A stretch of DNA of 64,000 nucleotides from Macrococcus sp. DPC7161 (GTDB lineage Bacteria; Bacillota; Bacilli; Staphylococcales; Staphylococcaceae). The stretch spans positions 1 through 64,000 of the forward strand of contig NZ_SDSC01000004.1 of the NCBI RefSeq assembly GCF_004117835.1. The letters run 5' to 3'. Position 1 is the stretch's first letter. Each line of letters opens with the position of its first letter. Under the pieces are notes generated by a model, which did not search any database, was not told where the DNA came from, and worked only from the letters and a program-made list of their open reading frames with translations. A program made the position numbers and the translations under genes. Below, piece after piece: positions 28,139-36,708 of this stretch.

Positions 28139-29072
28139 AACATTAAAACAAAAAAGCAATATACTAGAAAAGCTTGGTCCATTACTTGGTTTATTAATTT
28201 TGGTTGTGGTCATTACGGTATTAAATTCAAGCTTTATCGCACCAAGTAATATTTTTAACTTATTACGACAAGTATCAATTAATGGCTTGATTGCATTTGG
28301 GATGACCTTTGTTATTTTAACTGGTGGTATTGACTTAAGTGTAGGTTCAATCCTTGCTTTATCAAGTGCATTAACTGCGTTAATGATTACAAGTGGCATT
28401 GATCCAATGATTGCTTTGTTACTTGGATGCATTATCGGATTACTTTTAGGTGCGATTAACGGGGCATTAATTACTTTTGGTAAAATGGCACCTTTCATTG
28501 CAACATTAGCAACTATGACAATCTTCAGAGGATTAACATTGGTCGTAACAGATGGTAACCCAATTACAAACTTAGGGGATAATTTATTATTCCAAATGTT
28601 TGGTAAAGGTTATATGTTCGGCATTCCTGTACCAGCAATTACGATGTTAGTTGTATTTGCAATTCTTTATTTCATTTTACATAAGACTGTTTTTGGTAAA
28701 AATACATATGCTATTGGTGGTAACGAAAAAGCAGCTTTTATTTCAGGGATTAAAGTAAACAAAGTAAAGATTATGATTTACTCTATCTCAGGTCTAATGG
28801 CAGCTTTAGCAGGTGCAATTTTAACATCAAGATTAAACTCAGCACAACCAACAGCAGGTACTGCTTATGAATTAGATGCCATTGCTGCTGTAGTATTAGG
28901 TGGAACTAGTTTAACAGGTGGTAAAGGTCGTATTTTCGGTACATTAATTGGTGTATTAATTATTGGTGTACTAAACAATGGTTTAAATTTATTAGGGGTT
29001 TCTTCGTTCTATCAACAAGTAATTAAAGGGGTTGTAATTTTAATCGCTGTGTTGTTAGACCGTAAAAAATAA
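28131..29072 (+). CDS. rbsC: Ribose ABC transporter permease
   Basis: 313 aa membrane permease with eight to ten helices. TFVILTGGIDLSVGSILALSSA and GKNTYAIGGNEKAAFISGIKV are the conserved cytoplasmic-loop segments of the RbsC family, and the C-terminal LGGTSLTGGKGRIFGTLIGVLIIGVLNNGLNLLGV is diagnostic. ATG 28131 lies within the end of rbsA, indicating coupling. Confidence 0.95.
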   Translation: MDKTLKQKSNILEKLGPLLGLLILVVVITVLNSSFIAPSNIFNLLRQVSINGLIAFGMTFVILTGGIDLSVGSILALSSALTALMITSGIDPMIALLLGCIIGLLLGAINGALITFGKMAPFIATLATMTIFRGLTLVVTDGNPITNLGDNLLFQMFGKGYMFGIPVPAITMLVVFAILYFILHKTVFGKNTYAIGGNEKAAFISGIKVNKVKIMIYSISGLMAALAGAILTSRLNSAQPTAGTAYELDAIAAVVLGGTSLTGGKGRIFGTLIGVLIIGVLNNGLNLLGVSSFYQQVIKGVVILIAVLLDRKK

Positions 29073-29097
29073 AAATGATTAAAAAGGAGTGTTTTAA

Positions 29098-30006
29098 ATG
29101 AAAAAGTTTTTGGCATTATTTTTAGTATTGGTATTAGGGCTTGCTGCATGTAGTTTAGAAAGTCCTGATAAAAAAGGATCTAGTAAATCAGACAAGGCAA
29201 ACAAAGACATTACAATTGGTGTAAGTTTATCAACATTAAACAATCCATTCTTCGTTGCTATGAAAAATTCAATTGAAAAAGAAGCAAAAGCAAACAACTT
29301 CAAAGTAAAAGTAGTAGACGCACAAGATGATTCAGCAAAACAAGCAAATGATATTGATGATTTAATTCAACAAAAAGTTGATTACTTAATCATTAACCCA
29401 ACAGATTCAAGTGCAATTTCAGCTTCTGTTGAAAATGCAAATAACGAAGGAATTCCTGTTATTACTTTAGACCGTTCTGTTGATAAAGGTAAAGTAGCAC
29501 AATTTATCGCTTCAAACAACGTTGAAGGTGGTAAAATGGCAGCAGATTATGTTGTGAAAAAAGTTGGAGAAAAAGCTAAAGTTGCAGAATTAGAAGGTGT
29601 ACCAGGTGCGAGTGCAACTCGTGAGCGTGGAAAAGGATTCCATGAAGTAGCAGATAAAAAATTAGATATTGTGACAAAACAAACTGCTAAATTTAACCGT
29701 GCAGAAGGCTTAAACGTAGCACAAAATATGTTACAATCTCATCCAGAAATTAAAGCAATCTTTGCACACAACGATGAAATGGCTTTAGGTGCAATTGAAG
29801 CTTTAGGTAACAAAGATATTTTAGTAGTTGGTTTTGATGGTAACGATGATGCATTAAAGTCAATCAAAAATAAAAAATTAGATGCAACAATCGCGCAACA
29901 ACCTGGTTTAATGGGTGAAGAAGCGGTTAAATCAATCTTAAAACTTAAAGATGGTAAGAAAATTGAAAGTGAAATGAAAGTACCTTTAAAATTAATTGAA
30001 CAATAA
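29098..30006 (+). CDS. rbsB: Ribose ABC transporter substrate-binding lipoprotein
   Basis: 302 aa. A lipoprotein signal peptide ends in the lipobox LGLAAC (Cys near residue 18), followed by a Ser/Lys-rich linker. The mature protein is a type I periplasmic-binding fold: IGVSLSTLNNPFFVAMKNSIE, DYLIINPTDSSAIS, IPVITLDRSV, AIFAHNDEMALGAIEAL. It delivers ribose to RbsAC at the outer face of the membrane. Its codons are strongly A/T-ending, consistent with high expression. Last gene of the rbs operon, followed by a hairpin. Confidence 0.95.
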   Translation: MKKFLALFLVLVLGLAACSLESPDKKGSSKSDKANKDITIGVSLSTLNNPFFVAMKNSIEKEAKANNFKVKVVDAQDDSAKQANDIDDLIQQKVDYLIINPTDSSAISASVENANNEGIPVITLDRSVDKGKVAQFIASNNVEGGKMAADYVVKKVGEKAKVAELEGVPGASATRERGKGFHEVADKKLDIVTKQTAKFNRAEGLNVAQNMLQSHPEIKAIFAHNDEMALGAIEALGNKDILVVGFDGNDDALKSIKNKKLDATIAQQPGLMGEEAVKSILKLKDGKKIESEMKVPLKLIEQ

Positions 30007-30015
30007 TAATATTAT

Positions 30016-30048
30016 GAGCGGCTAGTATTGATTAAATACTAGCCGCTC
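30016..30048 (+). repeat. Hairpin family 2 (GGCTAGTATT), single unit after rbsB
   Basis: GAGCGGCTAGTATT (30016-30029) pairs perfectly with AATACTAGCCGCTC (30035-30048). Related to the array at 13745 with a compensatory base-pair change. It may also act as the 3' end of the rbs transcript although no T-run follows. Confidence 0.85.
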
Positions 30049-30107
30049 GTGTGTTAAAATATAGTAAATTAGAAATCTTTACAATTGAAAATTGAGAAAA
30101 TCATGAA

Positions 30108-30388
30108 GTAGTGGCACTCAAAATAAATCTGAGTGCCACAACGCTGACAAAAGTTGAGGAATTTTGAAGTAGTGGCACTCAAAATGGATCTGAGTGCCAC
30201 AACGCAGACAAAAGTTTTGGAATTTTGAAGTAGTGGCACTCAAAATAGATCTGAGTGCCACAACGCTGACAAAAGTTGAGAAATTTTGAAGTAGTGGCAC
30301 TCAAAAATGATCTGAGTGCCACAACGCAGACAAAAGTTGAGAAATTTTGAAGTAGTGGCACTCAAAATGGATCTGAGTGCCACAACCG
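30108..30388. repeat. Hairpin repeat family 3 (GTGGCACTCA), five tandem units
   Basis: GTGGCACTCA occurs at 30111, 30172, 30233, 30294 and 30355 (exact 61-bp period), each pairing with TGAGTGCCAC about 10 bases later. Loops vary by one or two bases; linkers (ACGCTGACAAAAGTTGAG and similar) are nearly identical between units, so this is a tandem repeat and not a CRISPR array. The family recurs at 59147-59300. Confidence 0.93.
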
Positions 30389-30426
30389 ACAATTACCAAC
30401 AACAACACACAACCACAAAATATGAA

Positions 30427-30981
30427 ATGAGTGATTTTTTGAAACTGCTACGATATTTAATAGGTGTTATAAAAGAAATCGGTTTGATATACCTTGAGTT
30501 TTGGAAATATGCTTTCAAAATTACTGGTCGTGCGACTTGGGTAGATTATTGGGGGCCAGTGGGTTTACATTATATTTTTATACCAAGATTATTAAAGTAT
30601 TTAGATTCGATAATGCCTTTAACTATAAAGATAAACGACACGCACTTTAATGTAATACCTTGCATTGTTTGGCTAATATTAATGGTGCCTACTTTTACAT
30701 GTGGTCTGAGACGTTTGCATGATATGGATTATAGAGGTTTTTGGAATGTGTTTACACTTATCTTTCCATTGTCATTAGCAGGTTTTAATTTATTTCCTAT
30801 AGGAATATCCAATGATCAAAATCCATCTATACTCGGAGTTATTGGCACTCTGATTTTTGGTGTGCTGTCATTCCTGTGTATTGTAGTGACATTTGCAAAA
30901 TTAGGTATAGGGACAAGAGGGCCGAATCGATATGGCCCTGCTTATCGTGACTACAATCATTCACAAACTAATATTCAATAA
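30427..30981 (+). CDS. DUF805 family membrane protein, copy 3 (long)
   Basis: 184 aa. Family motifs are intact: FWKYAFKITGRATWVDYW, four hydrophobic segments, CGLRRLHDMDYRGFW and GTRGPNRYGPAY near the end. About 20 residues longer than its paralogues at the N-terminus. ATG 30427 has no good Shine-Dalgarno, and the open frame continues upstream into the hairpin repeats, so the start is uncertain. It lacks the TTAAGGT promoter repeat and sits directly behind the hairpin array, whose last unit ends about 40 bases upstream. Function unknown. Confidence 0.78.
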   Translation: MSDFLKLLRYLIGVIKEIGLIYLEFWKYAFKITGRATWVDYWGPVGLHYIFIPRLLKYLDSIMPLTIKINDTHFNVIPCIVWLILMVPTFTCGLRRLHDMDYRGFWNVFTLIFPLSLAGFNLFPIGISNDQNPSILGVIGTLIFGVLSFLCIVVTFAKLGIGTRGPNRYGPAYRDYNHSQTNIQ

Positions 30982-31109
30982 CGCGTTAAATTCAATAAGA
31001 ACAGCGGATTACTGCGCTTATTTTGTTTGTGAAATTTCAAAAGATTATATTCAAATCATTCATAAATAGGTTTATAATGTGAGTGATAATGTTGATGGGG
31101 GTTAAGCTT

Positions 31110-31580
31110 ATGGTGAATTGTCCAGATGTTTTAAACAAGAAAGTGATTAAGCAAATGAAAAAGGGAACTTATGCAATTAACGGAGTTCACTTTGGTGATA
31201 CTTATGAAACTTTAAAAATGGCTTGGGGTACACCGACTCAAAAAAATGTAATTGCACCAAGTAAAGTAGATTGTTATCACGAATACCCACATCAAGTACT
31301 TTGTGTTTTTAAGGGAAAAGCGAAGTGGAAAAGGCGCAAGTTTAAATTGTATGCGATTGACTTTAATGAAGTGCCAAATGATTTAACAGAATGCCAAGTT
31401 GTGAAAAAATGGGGCAAACCTAAAAATGAACACAATATGTCTGTAGATGAGGCTTTTGGGGTAAAGCGCTATTGTTATAAAAATACGGTTTTTAACTTTG
31501 ATGAAGATGGACATTGTATAGGTATATCATATATTAACCGTAAATTAGAAAAGAAAAAATGGTTTATAGATGATTTGTAA
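31110..31580 (+). CDS. Hypothetical protein with paired Trp/Gly repeats
   Basis: 156 aa from ATG 31110, eight bases after GGGGG. It contains two related segments: INGVHFGDTYETLKMAWGTPTQK (about 25-45) and VPNDLTECQVVKKWGKPKNEHN (about 95-115), each with a W-G-x-P pattern as found in small BLIP/SmpA-like folds where a helix precedes a conserved 'G.P'. Both halves end in strand-rich Tyr/Phe segments (CYHEYPHQVLCVFKGKAKW; KRYCYKNTVFNFDEDGHCIGISY). No signal peptide, so probably cytoplasmic. Convergent with nagB across a bidirectional terminator. Confidence 0.65.
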   Translation: MVNCPDVLNKKVIKQMKKGTYAINGVHFGDTYETLKMAWGTPTQKNVIAPSKVDCYHEYPHQVLCVFKGKAKWKRRKFKLYAIDFNEVPNDLTECQVVKKWGKPKNEHNMSVDEAFGVKRYCYKNTVFNFDEDGHCIGISYINRKLEKKKWFIDDL

Positions 31581-31584
31581 TCAA

Positions 31585-31622
31585 AAATAAGGGAGAGACA
31601 TTCAATGTCTCTCCCTTATTTT
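31585..31622. terminator. Bidirectional terminator between the 156-aa gene and nagB
   Basis: AATAAGGGAGAGACATT (31587-31603) pairs with AATGTCTCTCCCTTATT (31604-31620), a very strong stem with A- and T-tracts. Confidence 0.9.
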
Positions 31623-32346
31623 AGTTCAAATATTCACCAATTGTTTTATCAACTATGATTTCTACATTTGGATGTGTTAATAGAATAGATGCTGGTATAT
31701 TTTCATCCGGTGTTGTCATTTTGCTAAGTTCAATAATAATGTCTTTTTTTGCTTCACCGAAAGCCAGTAAAATGATTCTTTTTGCTTTCATGATGGTTGA
31801 AATACCCATAGAAACCGCTTGTTTAGGTACTTCATTGATGTCTTCAAAAAATCGTGCATTGTCTTGTATAGTTGTTTCAGATAAATCAACGACTCTTGTA
31901 ATACTATTAAATGGTGTATTCGGTTCATTGAATCCGATATGTCCATTACGCCCAATACCTAAAAGTTGAATATCAATGCCACCTAATGCATCAATTTGTT
32001 GATCATAAAGACTTGGATCTTCTTGATGTTCTTTTTGGTATGGAAAGTGGGTTTGCGCACTATCAATCCCAACTTTATCAAAAAATAATGTTTTCATGTA
32101 AGCGTGGTAGCTTTGTGGATTTTCTGATGTTATTTCATAATATTCATCTAGGTTAAATGTGTTTAGTTTCTTAACATCAATAGGGTTTTCATTGATCGAT
32201 CCTGACAGTTTTTCGTAGAATGTGCTCATCGTGCCCCCTGTTGCAAGTCCTAGTACACTGTTTGGTTGTTTCTTTATTTGTTCGTAAAAAATGTCGCTTG
32301 CATATTTTGAAGCGGCTTCTTTTGTTTCGAATACTGAAATTTTCAT
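31621..32346 (-). CDS. nagB: Glucosamine-6-phosphate deaminase
   Basis: 241 aa. Converts glucosamine 6-phosphate to fructose 6-phosphate and ammonia in amino-sugar catabolism. Seen: phosphate-binding LGLATGGTMSTFYEKL, NTFNLDEYYEI with the catalytic Asp, LLGIGRNGHIGFNEPNTPF with the active-site His/Glu pair, and the C-terminal ILLTHPNVEIIVD. The 240-residue length is typical of the monomeric Gram-positive type lacking the allosteric tail. nagA is not adjacent. AAGGAGTTG precedes the start on the minus strand. Confidence 0.93.
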   Translation of the reverse strand: MKISVFETKEAASKYASDIFYEQIKKQPNSVLGLATGGTMSTFYEKLSGSINENPIDVKKLNTFNLDEYYEITSENPQSYHAYMKTLFFDKVGIDSAQTHFPYQKEHQEDPSLYDQQIDALGGIDIQLLGIGRNGHIGFNEPNTPFNSITRVVDLSETTIQDNARFFEDINEVPKQAVSMGISTIMKAKRIILLAFGEAKKDIIIELSKMTTPDENIPASILLTHPNVEIIVDKTIGEYLN

Positions 32347-32386
32347 ACGCTCAACTCCTTACAAGTCGAGTATACCAAGTTCATTT

Positions 32387-32815
32387 TTAAAGCTCAAATA
32401 AATACATGTTTTGTTCGTTAATTGTCACACTATGCGATTTTGTTTCATAAAGTGTCACTGAATGAACACTTGCGTTTTTGTCTAAATAACGAGAAAAAGA
32501 TTGATAAATATAACTAGCGATATTTTCAACAGTTGTGTTAAATGGTAGCATTTCATTTAATATTGGATTGTTTAACTTTTTAGCCAAATCATCATGATAG
32601 TTTTGTTCGATTTTATAAAAATCGATGCCTAAACCATATTCATCCACAGGTGATTGAATGCTCACTGTAAAATGATATGCGTGATTGAATAAATCTTTAT
32701 GTTTTCCATTTGGAAAGAAGATTCGATTATTCGTCGTAAATTGAAATGATAAATTGAGTAATACTGGCTGCTGATTATTATTTGTTGGTTTGGTCATTTG
32801 AATATGATTTAGCAT
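32387..32815 (-). CDS. Degenerate QueD/PTPS-like protein
   Basis: 142 aa. The frame follows the 6-pyruvoyltetrahydropterin synthase fold of the queD product at 6267: FNHAYHFTVSIQS for HGHNY, GLGIDFYKIEQ for GFVVDYREL, LNNPILNEMLPFNTTVENIASYIYQ for LDHRHLNDVLPMQPTAENIAKYLF, and SVTLYETKSHSV for KISETPKTWAS. The catalytic cysteine and most of the zinc-ligand histidines are missing, so the normal reaction is unlikely. It may have a structural or novel role. Forty bases upstream of nagB on the same strand. Confidence 0.65.
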   Translation of the reverse strand: MLNHIQMTKPTNNNQQPVLLNLSFQFTTNNRIFFPNGKHKDLFNHAYHFTVSIQSPVDEYGLGIDFYKIEQNYHDDLAKKLNNPILNEMLPFNTTVENIASYIYQSFSRYLDKNASVHSVTLYETKSHSVTINEQNMYLFEL

Positions 32816-32875
32816 ATAACACCTCCTAATGATAGTGTATCACGGTAACTTGTTATGGTGTTTTATTAAAAATAA

Positions 32876-32930
32876 ATTGTTAACTAATTTTTATTTTAGG
32901 TTTACAATAGGTTGTTAAATCGCTATATTT
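32876..32930 (+). promoter_or_regulatory. bioB promoter with BirA-type operator
   Basis: ATTGTTAAC (32876-32884) and GTTTACAAT (32900-32908) are inverted with a 15-bp spacer. The right half overlaps the -35 TTTACA (32901-32906), which is 17 bp from TATATT (32924-32929). This is the form and placement of biotin repressor (BirA) operators. Confidence 0.65.
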
Positions 32931-32951
32931 ATGATGTAGAGGGGGATGAAC

Positions 32952-33908
32952 ATGTTAGCAGAGCGAATAATCAATGGATTATTATTAACAAAAGAAGAAG
33001 CATTTCAATTATTAACAAATGAGGCAATGGATACTTATGATTTATTGCATGAAGCTTATAAAGTGAGACGTCACTATTTCGGTAGAAAAGTGAAATTGAA
33101 TATGATTTTAAATGCGAAAAGTGGCATTTGTCCTGAGGATTGTGGTTATTGTGGGCAATCAAAACTCATTACAGATAAAGAACGTTATCACTTAGTGGAC
33201 GAAGAAAAAATTAAAGAAGGTGCAACTTTTGCACATGAAAATAAGATCGGCACATATTGTATTGTAATGAGTGGACGTGGTCCTAGTGATAAGGAAGTCA
33301 CACATATTACAAGTGCTGTTACAGATATTAAAGCGATGCACCCACAATTAAAAATTTGTGCATGTTTAGGCCTTGCTAATGACAAACAAGCTAAAGCGTT
33401 AAAAGCTGCAGGTGTGGATCGTTACAATCATAATTTGAATACGAGCGAAAATTATCACGATGAAGTCGTGACTACGCATAGCTATCAAGATCGTGTGAAT
33501 ACTGTAGAAATCATGAAACAAAATCATATTTCTCCATGCTCAGGTGTCATTGTTGGCATGGGTGAAACGAATGAAGACATTATTCATATGGCCTTTGCAC
33601 TTAATGAGATTGATGCAGATAGTATTCCAGTAAATTTCTTACATCCTGTAAAAGGGACAAAGTTTGGCAATATGGATGACTTAACACCTGAACGTTGTTT
33701 AAGAATATTAGCAATGTTTAGGCTGATTAATCCATCAAAAGAAATACGTGTTGCAGGAGGGCGTGAGGTCAATTTAAGATCACTTCAACCTCTTGCATTA
33801 TATGCTGCCAATTCAATTTTTGTTGGAGATTATTTAATTACAAACGGACAACCTAACGCAATGGATTACAAAATGCTTGAAGATTTAGGATTTGAAATAG
33901 ATGCTTAA
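32952..33908 (+). CDS. bioB: Biotin synthase
   Basis: 318 aa radical SAM enzyme that inserts sulphur into dethiobiotin. Seen: [12 protein letters not shown] with the CxxxCxxC [4Fe-4S] motif (about 55-66), [53 protein letters not shown], and [10 protein letters not shown]. Start chosen at ATG 32952, seven bases from GAGGGGG; ATG 32946 is too close. No bioA, bioD or bioF nearby; an isolated bioB implies either salvage of dethiobiotin or biosynthetic genes elsewhere. Regulated by a BirA-type site. Confidence 0.9.
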   Translation: MLAERIINGLLLTKEEAFQLLTNEAMDTYDLLHEAYKVRRHYFGRKVKLNMILNAKSGICPEDCGYCGQSKLITDKERYHLVDEEKIKEGATFAHENKIGTYCIVMSGRGPSDKEVTHITSAVTDIKAMHPQLKICACLGLANDKQAKALKAAGVDRYNHNLNTSENYHDEVVTTHSYQDRVNTVEIMKQNHISPCSGVIVGMGETNEDIIHMAFALNEIDADSIPVNFLHPVKGTKFGNMDDLTPERCLRILAMFRLINPSKEIRVAGGREVNLRSLQPLALYAANSIFVGDYLITNGQPNAMDYKMLEDLGFEIDA

Positions 33909-33954
33909 AAATATATATTTACATGTATAAACATATGTAAATAAACTTTTATTA

Positions 33955-33998
33955 TTAAGGTAGGATTAAGGTTAATTTGGAATGATTCCTGTTAAAAT
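33955..33998 (+). promoter_or_regulatory. TTAAGGT direct repeat at DUF805 promoter (copy 2)
   Basis: TTAAGGT at 33955-33961 and 33966-33972 (11-bp phase); the extended -10, TGT followed by TAAAAT (33993-33998), begins 21 bases after the second box. Same geometry as at 7290 and 36041. Confidence 0.65.
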
Positions 33999-34028
33999 GA
34001 GAGATAGTTAATTTTTTAGAGGTGTAAC

Positions 34029-34511
34029 ATGGAACAAACAATGACAATGCGTGAAGCATTTTTAGCTTACTGGACAAAGGCATTTATCTTTACTGGACGT
34101 GCGAGAAGAAGAGAATATTGGTTAAGTTTTTTAGCAAATGTTCTTTTATTATGTTTAATATCAGCAGTACTTGGTGTTACTGCAAGTCTATTGCATTTAG
34201 GCAATGGATTGATGTTTTGGTTTATGACGATTTATTCAATCATAACGGTCGTTCCCAACGCTTCGATTCTAGCAAGACGTTTTCATGATGTAGATATACA
34301 TGGAAAATATGCAGTAATCATCACATTTGTATTCTTTATATATGATATGTTGGATACATTTAATGTTCATTTCCCATTACCTGAGTGGGTCAATATCATC
34401 CTATTTCTAACAGCTTTTATGACGATTATTACAATTTTTTATATTACAGTAAAGGATGGTATCAGTGGACTGAATACTTATGGTGAAGATACTAAAATGC
34501 AATCCAATTAA
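34029..34511 (+). CDS. DUF805 family membrane protein, copy 4
   Basis: 160 aa. TMREAFLAYWTKAFIFTGRARRREYWLSFLAN, ILARRFHDVDIHGKY and GLNTYGEDTK mark it as the closest relative of the 7449-7928 protein. Four hydrophobic segments with short loops. GAGGTGTAAC precedes the ATG. It has the shared phased-repeat promoter and its own terminator, so it is an independent transcription unit. Function unknown. Confidence 0.86.
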   Translation: MEQTMTMREAFLAYWTKAFIFTGRARRREYWLSFLANVLLLCLISAVLGVTASLLHLGNGLMFWFMTIYSIITVVPNASILARRFHDVDIHGKYAVIITFVFFIYDMLDTFNVHFPLPEWVNIILFLTAFMTIITIFYITVKDGISGLNTYGEDTKMQSN

Positions 34512-34546
34512 AACAAAGTGATATGTTTTCACTTTGTTTTTTTTGT
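34512..34546 (+). terminator. Terminator after DUF805 copy 4
   Basis: AAACAAAGTGA and TCACTTTGTTT form the stem, followed by TTTTTT. Confidence 0.85.
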
Positions 34547-34703
34547 ATTGAAATGGCATTCAAGTGGAAAATATGGGAACAAAATTGGATATAATTTTAA
34601 AAATAATCGTGTAAAATGTAAGTGGGTGTTGTATAATTAATAAACTAACAATAGAATTGCTTACAATATTTACTGTTAGAAATTCACTCTGAGGGAGATT
34701 TTT

Positions 34704-35621
34704 ATGAAAAATTTAATAAAAGTAACTTTAGCAAGTGCGGTCGTATTATCATCAGCGGCGATTACAACGAGTCCTGTAGATGCTGCAAAAAGCAATGTAA
34801 CGTATAAAAACATTGATAAGAAAGTAGTCGTGAAGTATAAAACGGTTAAAAAAGCAGATGCGAACCTTTTAGAAGGTCAATCACGCGTTGTATCAGGTAA
34901 AAATGGTTATAAAATAAAAGTTTATAAATACAAATATAAAAATGGTAAATATGTAAGCAGAACGTATATTAAAACAAAAAAATCAGTAAGTCCTAAATCT
35001 AAAATAGTATATGTAGGGACTAAAAAATTCGTAGATCAATCACAATTTGCAAATATTAAATTAGAGTCAGGCGATGTGAAATATAAAAAAGCATTATCAA
35101 CTCAAGCCTATTCAGCATTAACAGGAAATGATATTGCAGCTTTTAATGCAGGTGCGGTGATTAACACTGACGTATTGAATGCAGAATTCAATAAATTATT
35201 CAATGCAGACCGTAAAGCACACGGCTTAAAACCAGTGAGCTACTTACCATCATTACAAGCAGGATCAGATTTACGTGCTATGGAATTAGTAACAAATGCA
35301 CCGAAATTAGAAGCACAAGGTAAATCAACATTAAGTCATATCAGACCAAATGGTGCATACCCAAGTACAGCATACAAAGGTATTACTGGTAAATATTTAT
35401 TTGGTGAAAACATCTTATTATACAGCTATCAAGGTAACCCTTATACACTTGTTTCTGAAAAATACATTGCAAGTCGTGTATTCACTCAATTTAAAAATAA
35501 CGATGCACATTACGAAGTGATGTTGCGCCCATTCTACACTAAGAGCACTATTTCTGTGAAGTTAGGTAAAAGAAGCGGTTATAATGTTATTTATGCAACA
35601 CAAGGATTAACTTCTCAATAA
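34704..35621 (+). CDS. Secreted G5-like and CAP (SCP) domain protein
   Basis: 305 aa. A Sec signal peptide (KNLIKVTLASAVVLSSAAITTSPVDA) ends after residue 27. Residues about 35-110 are Lys/Tyr/Val-rich with KVVVKYKTVKKADANLLEGQSRVV...VYVGTK, the pattern of a G5 domain. The C-terminal half (about 155-305) is a CAP domain: LNAEFNKLFNADRKAHGLKPVSYLPSLQAGSDLRAMEL, SHIRPNGAYPS and GENILLYS. No LPXTG anchor, so released or wall-associated by charge. Similar CAP proteins occur in several staphylococci; activity unknown. Confidence 0.82.
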   Translation: MKNLIKVTLASAVVLSSAAITTSPVDAAKSNVTYKNIDKKVVVKYKTVKKADANLLEGQSRVVSGKNGYKIKVYKYKYKNGKYVSRTYIKTKKSVSPKSKIVYVGTKKFVDQSQFANIKLESGDVKYKKALSTQAYSALTGNDIAAFNAGAVINTDVLNAEFNKLFNADRKAHGLKPVSYLPSLQAGSDLRAMELVTNAPKLEAQGKSTLSHIRPNGAYPSTAYKGITGKYLFGENILLYSYQGNPYTLVSEKYIASRVFTQFKNNDAHYEVMLRPFYTKSTISVKLGKRSGYNVIYATQGLTSQ

Positions 35622-35628
35622 AATAAAT

Positions 35629-35676
35629 AAACCGGACAAGCATCAATTCGAATTGTTACTTGTCCGGTTTTTATTT
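35629..35676 (+). terminator. Terminator after the CAP protein gene
   Basis: AAACCGGACAAG (35629-35640) pairs with CTTGTCCGGTTT (35659-35670), followed by TTATTT. Confidence 0.85.
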
Positions 35677-35704
35677 GTGATTTACACTTTTCTTTAGTTT
35701 TAAA

Positions 35705-36007
35705 TCAAGAAGAAATGAATTCAAAGTGGTATTGTGGCAATGCATTTTGTAGTTGCTTTGTTAAGAATAATCCTTCTTCGTTATGTGCATCGAGTAATGG
35801 TAAATTTGCTTCTATGATTTCATCGGTATCAAAGTCTAGCCATTCACCATATTTATTAATCCATTTAAAACACTTTGTTTTTAATGCTTCATCTAATTCA
35901 AAATCTTCAATATCTAAATTATAACCACACGTATGACACCATATCGGATCAGCACCAAAATCAGCTTGAACGTCAATTTTTGTCAGATTAGTACATTTAC
36001 AATACAT
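35705..36007 (-). CDS. Hypothetical zinc-ribbon-like protein
   Basis: 100 aa from the ATG at 36007, which follows GGAGGTGG on the minus strand. The N-terminus holds two cysteine pairs, MYCKC and IWCHTCGYNL (Cys3, Cys5, Cys27, Cys30), suggesting a zinc ribbon, followed by an acidic helical region (DIEDFELDEALKTKCFKWINKYGEWLDFDTDEI). No enzyme motif. It diverges from the DUF805 gene at 36103. Confidence 0.65.
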   Translation of the reverse strand: MYCKCTNLTKIDVQADFGADPIWCHTCGYNLDIEDFELDEALKTKCFKWINKYGEWLDFDTDEIIEANLPLLDAHNEEGLFLTKQLQNALPQYHFEFISS

Positions 36008-36040
36008 AAGCCACCTCCATACTGTCATTTTAAATCATTT

Positions 36041-36084
36041 TTAAGGTTATTTTAAGCTTATTTTTGATTGATTTATGCTAATCT
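36041..36084 (+). promoter_or_regulatory. TTAAGGT direct repeat at DUF805 promoter (copy 3)
   Basis: TTAAGGT (36041-36047) and TTAAGCT (36052-36058) in 11-bp phase, with extended -10 TGC-TAATCT (36079-36084) starting 21 bases after the second box. Confidence 0.62.
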
Positions 36085-36102
36085 ATTTAGCGAGGTGATT
36101 GA

Positions 36103-36612
36103 ATGGAACAAACGATTGATATCAAAAATGCCTACAAATTGTTTTGGAAATTATCATTTCGTATGAGTGGCAGAGCCAACCGTTTAGAATTTTGGATTCC
36201 TTGTTTAATTAACTTTCTAATAAGTGCTGTTTTATTTGCACTATTAACAATTATTGATGCGTTATTAGGTTATTCTGCTAAAGAAACATCGTTGTTTAAT
36301 GATATTGTTTCTTATGGTTTTTCAATCATAGTATTACCACCATCAATCGCTGTAACTTCAAGAAGATTACATGATATCAATATTAATGGATGGTGGGGTT
36401 TGATTCCTAATTTATTATTATACATTTATCTTATTGCTGTTGTGTTTGAAGTATATTATTGTTTAGCACATCCACACTTTTTAGATGATACATTTGTAGT
36501 TATAAATATCATTGGATTAATATTAGTGATCATTATCTATATTGTTTTTATCATATTATTGAGTTTAAAAGGACAATCGCATCCTAACAAATATGGTGAT
36601 GTGAGACATTAG
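36103..36612 (+). CDS. DUF805 family membrane protein, copy 5
   Basis: 169 aa. Motifs: NAYKLFWKLSFRMSGRANRLEFWIPC, VTSRRLHDININGWWGLIP and GQSHPNKYGDVRH. Four or five membrane segments. GAGGTGATTGA precedes the ATG. Transcribed from a promoter with the phased direct repeat also found at two other DUF805 genes. mqo follows after a 96-base gap with its own promoter region. Confidence 0.86.
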   Translation: MEQTIDIKNAYKLFWKLSFRMSGRANRLEFWIPCLINFLISAVLFALLTIIDALLGYSAKETSLFNDIVSYGFSIIVLPPSIAVTSRRLHDININGWWGLIPNLLLYIYLIAVVFEVYYCLAHPHFLDDTFVVINIIGLILVIIIYIVFIILLSLKGQSHPNKYGDVRH

Positions 36613-36708
36613 TGTATCCGGTTTCAAAAAAATCATGTAACCCCTATCATAAACATAATAAAATGTCTATAATAGTAATATAATGACTTGAAAGTTGAGG
36701 GGTTTAAA

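Noticed and set aside
30118-30361. Two 60-codon minus-strand ORFs over the GTGGCACTCA array
   Set aside because: Artefact of the hairpin repeats; the two frames read the same repeat out of phase.
30316-30426. Longer N-terminus for the DUF805 gene at 30427
   Set aside because: The extension is encoded by hairpin repeat sequence and does not align with other DUF805 N-termini.
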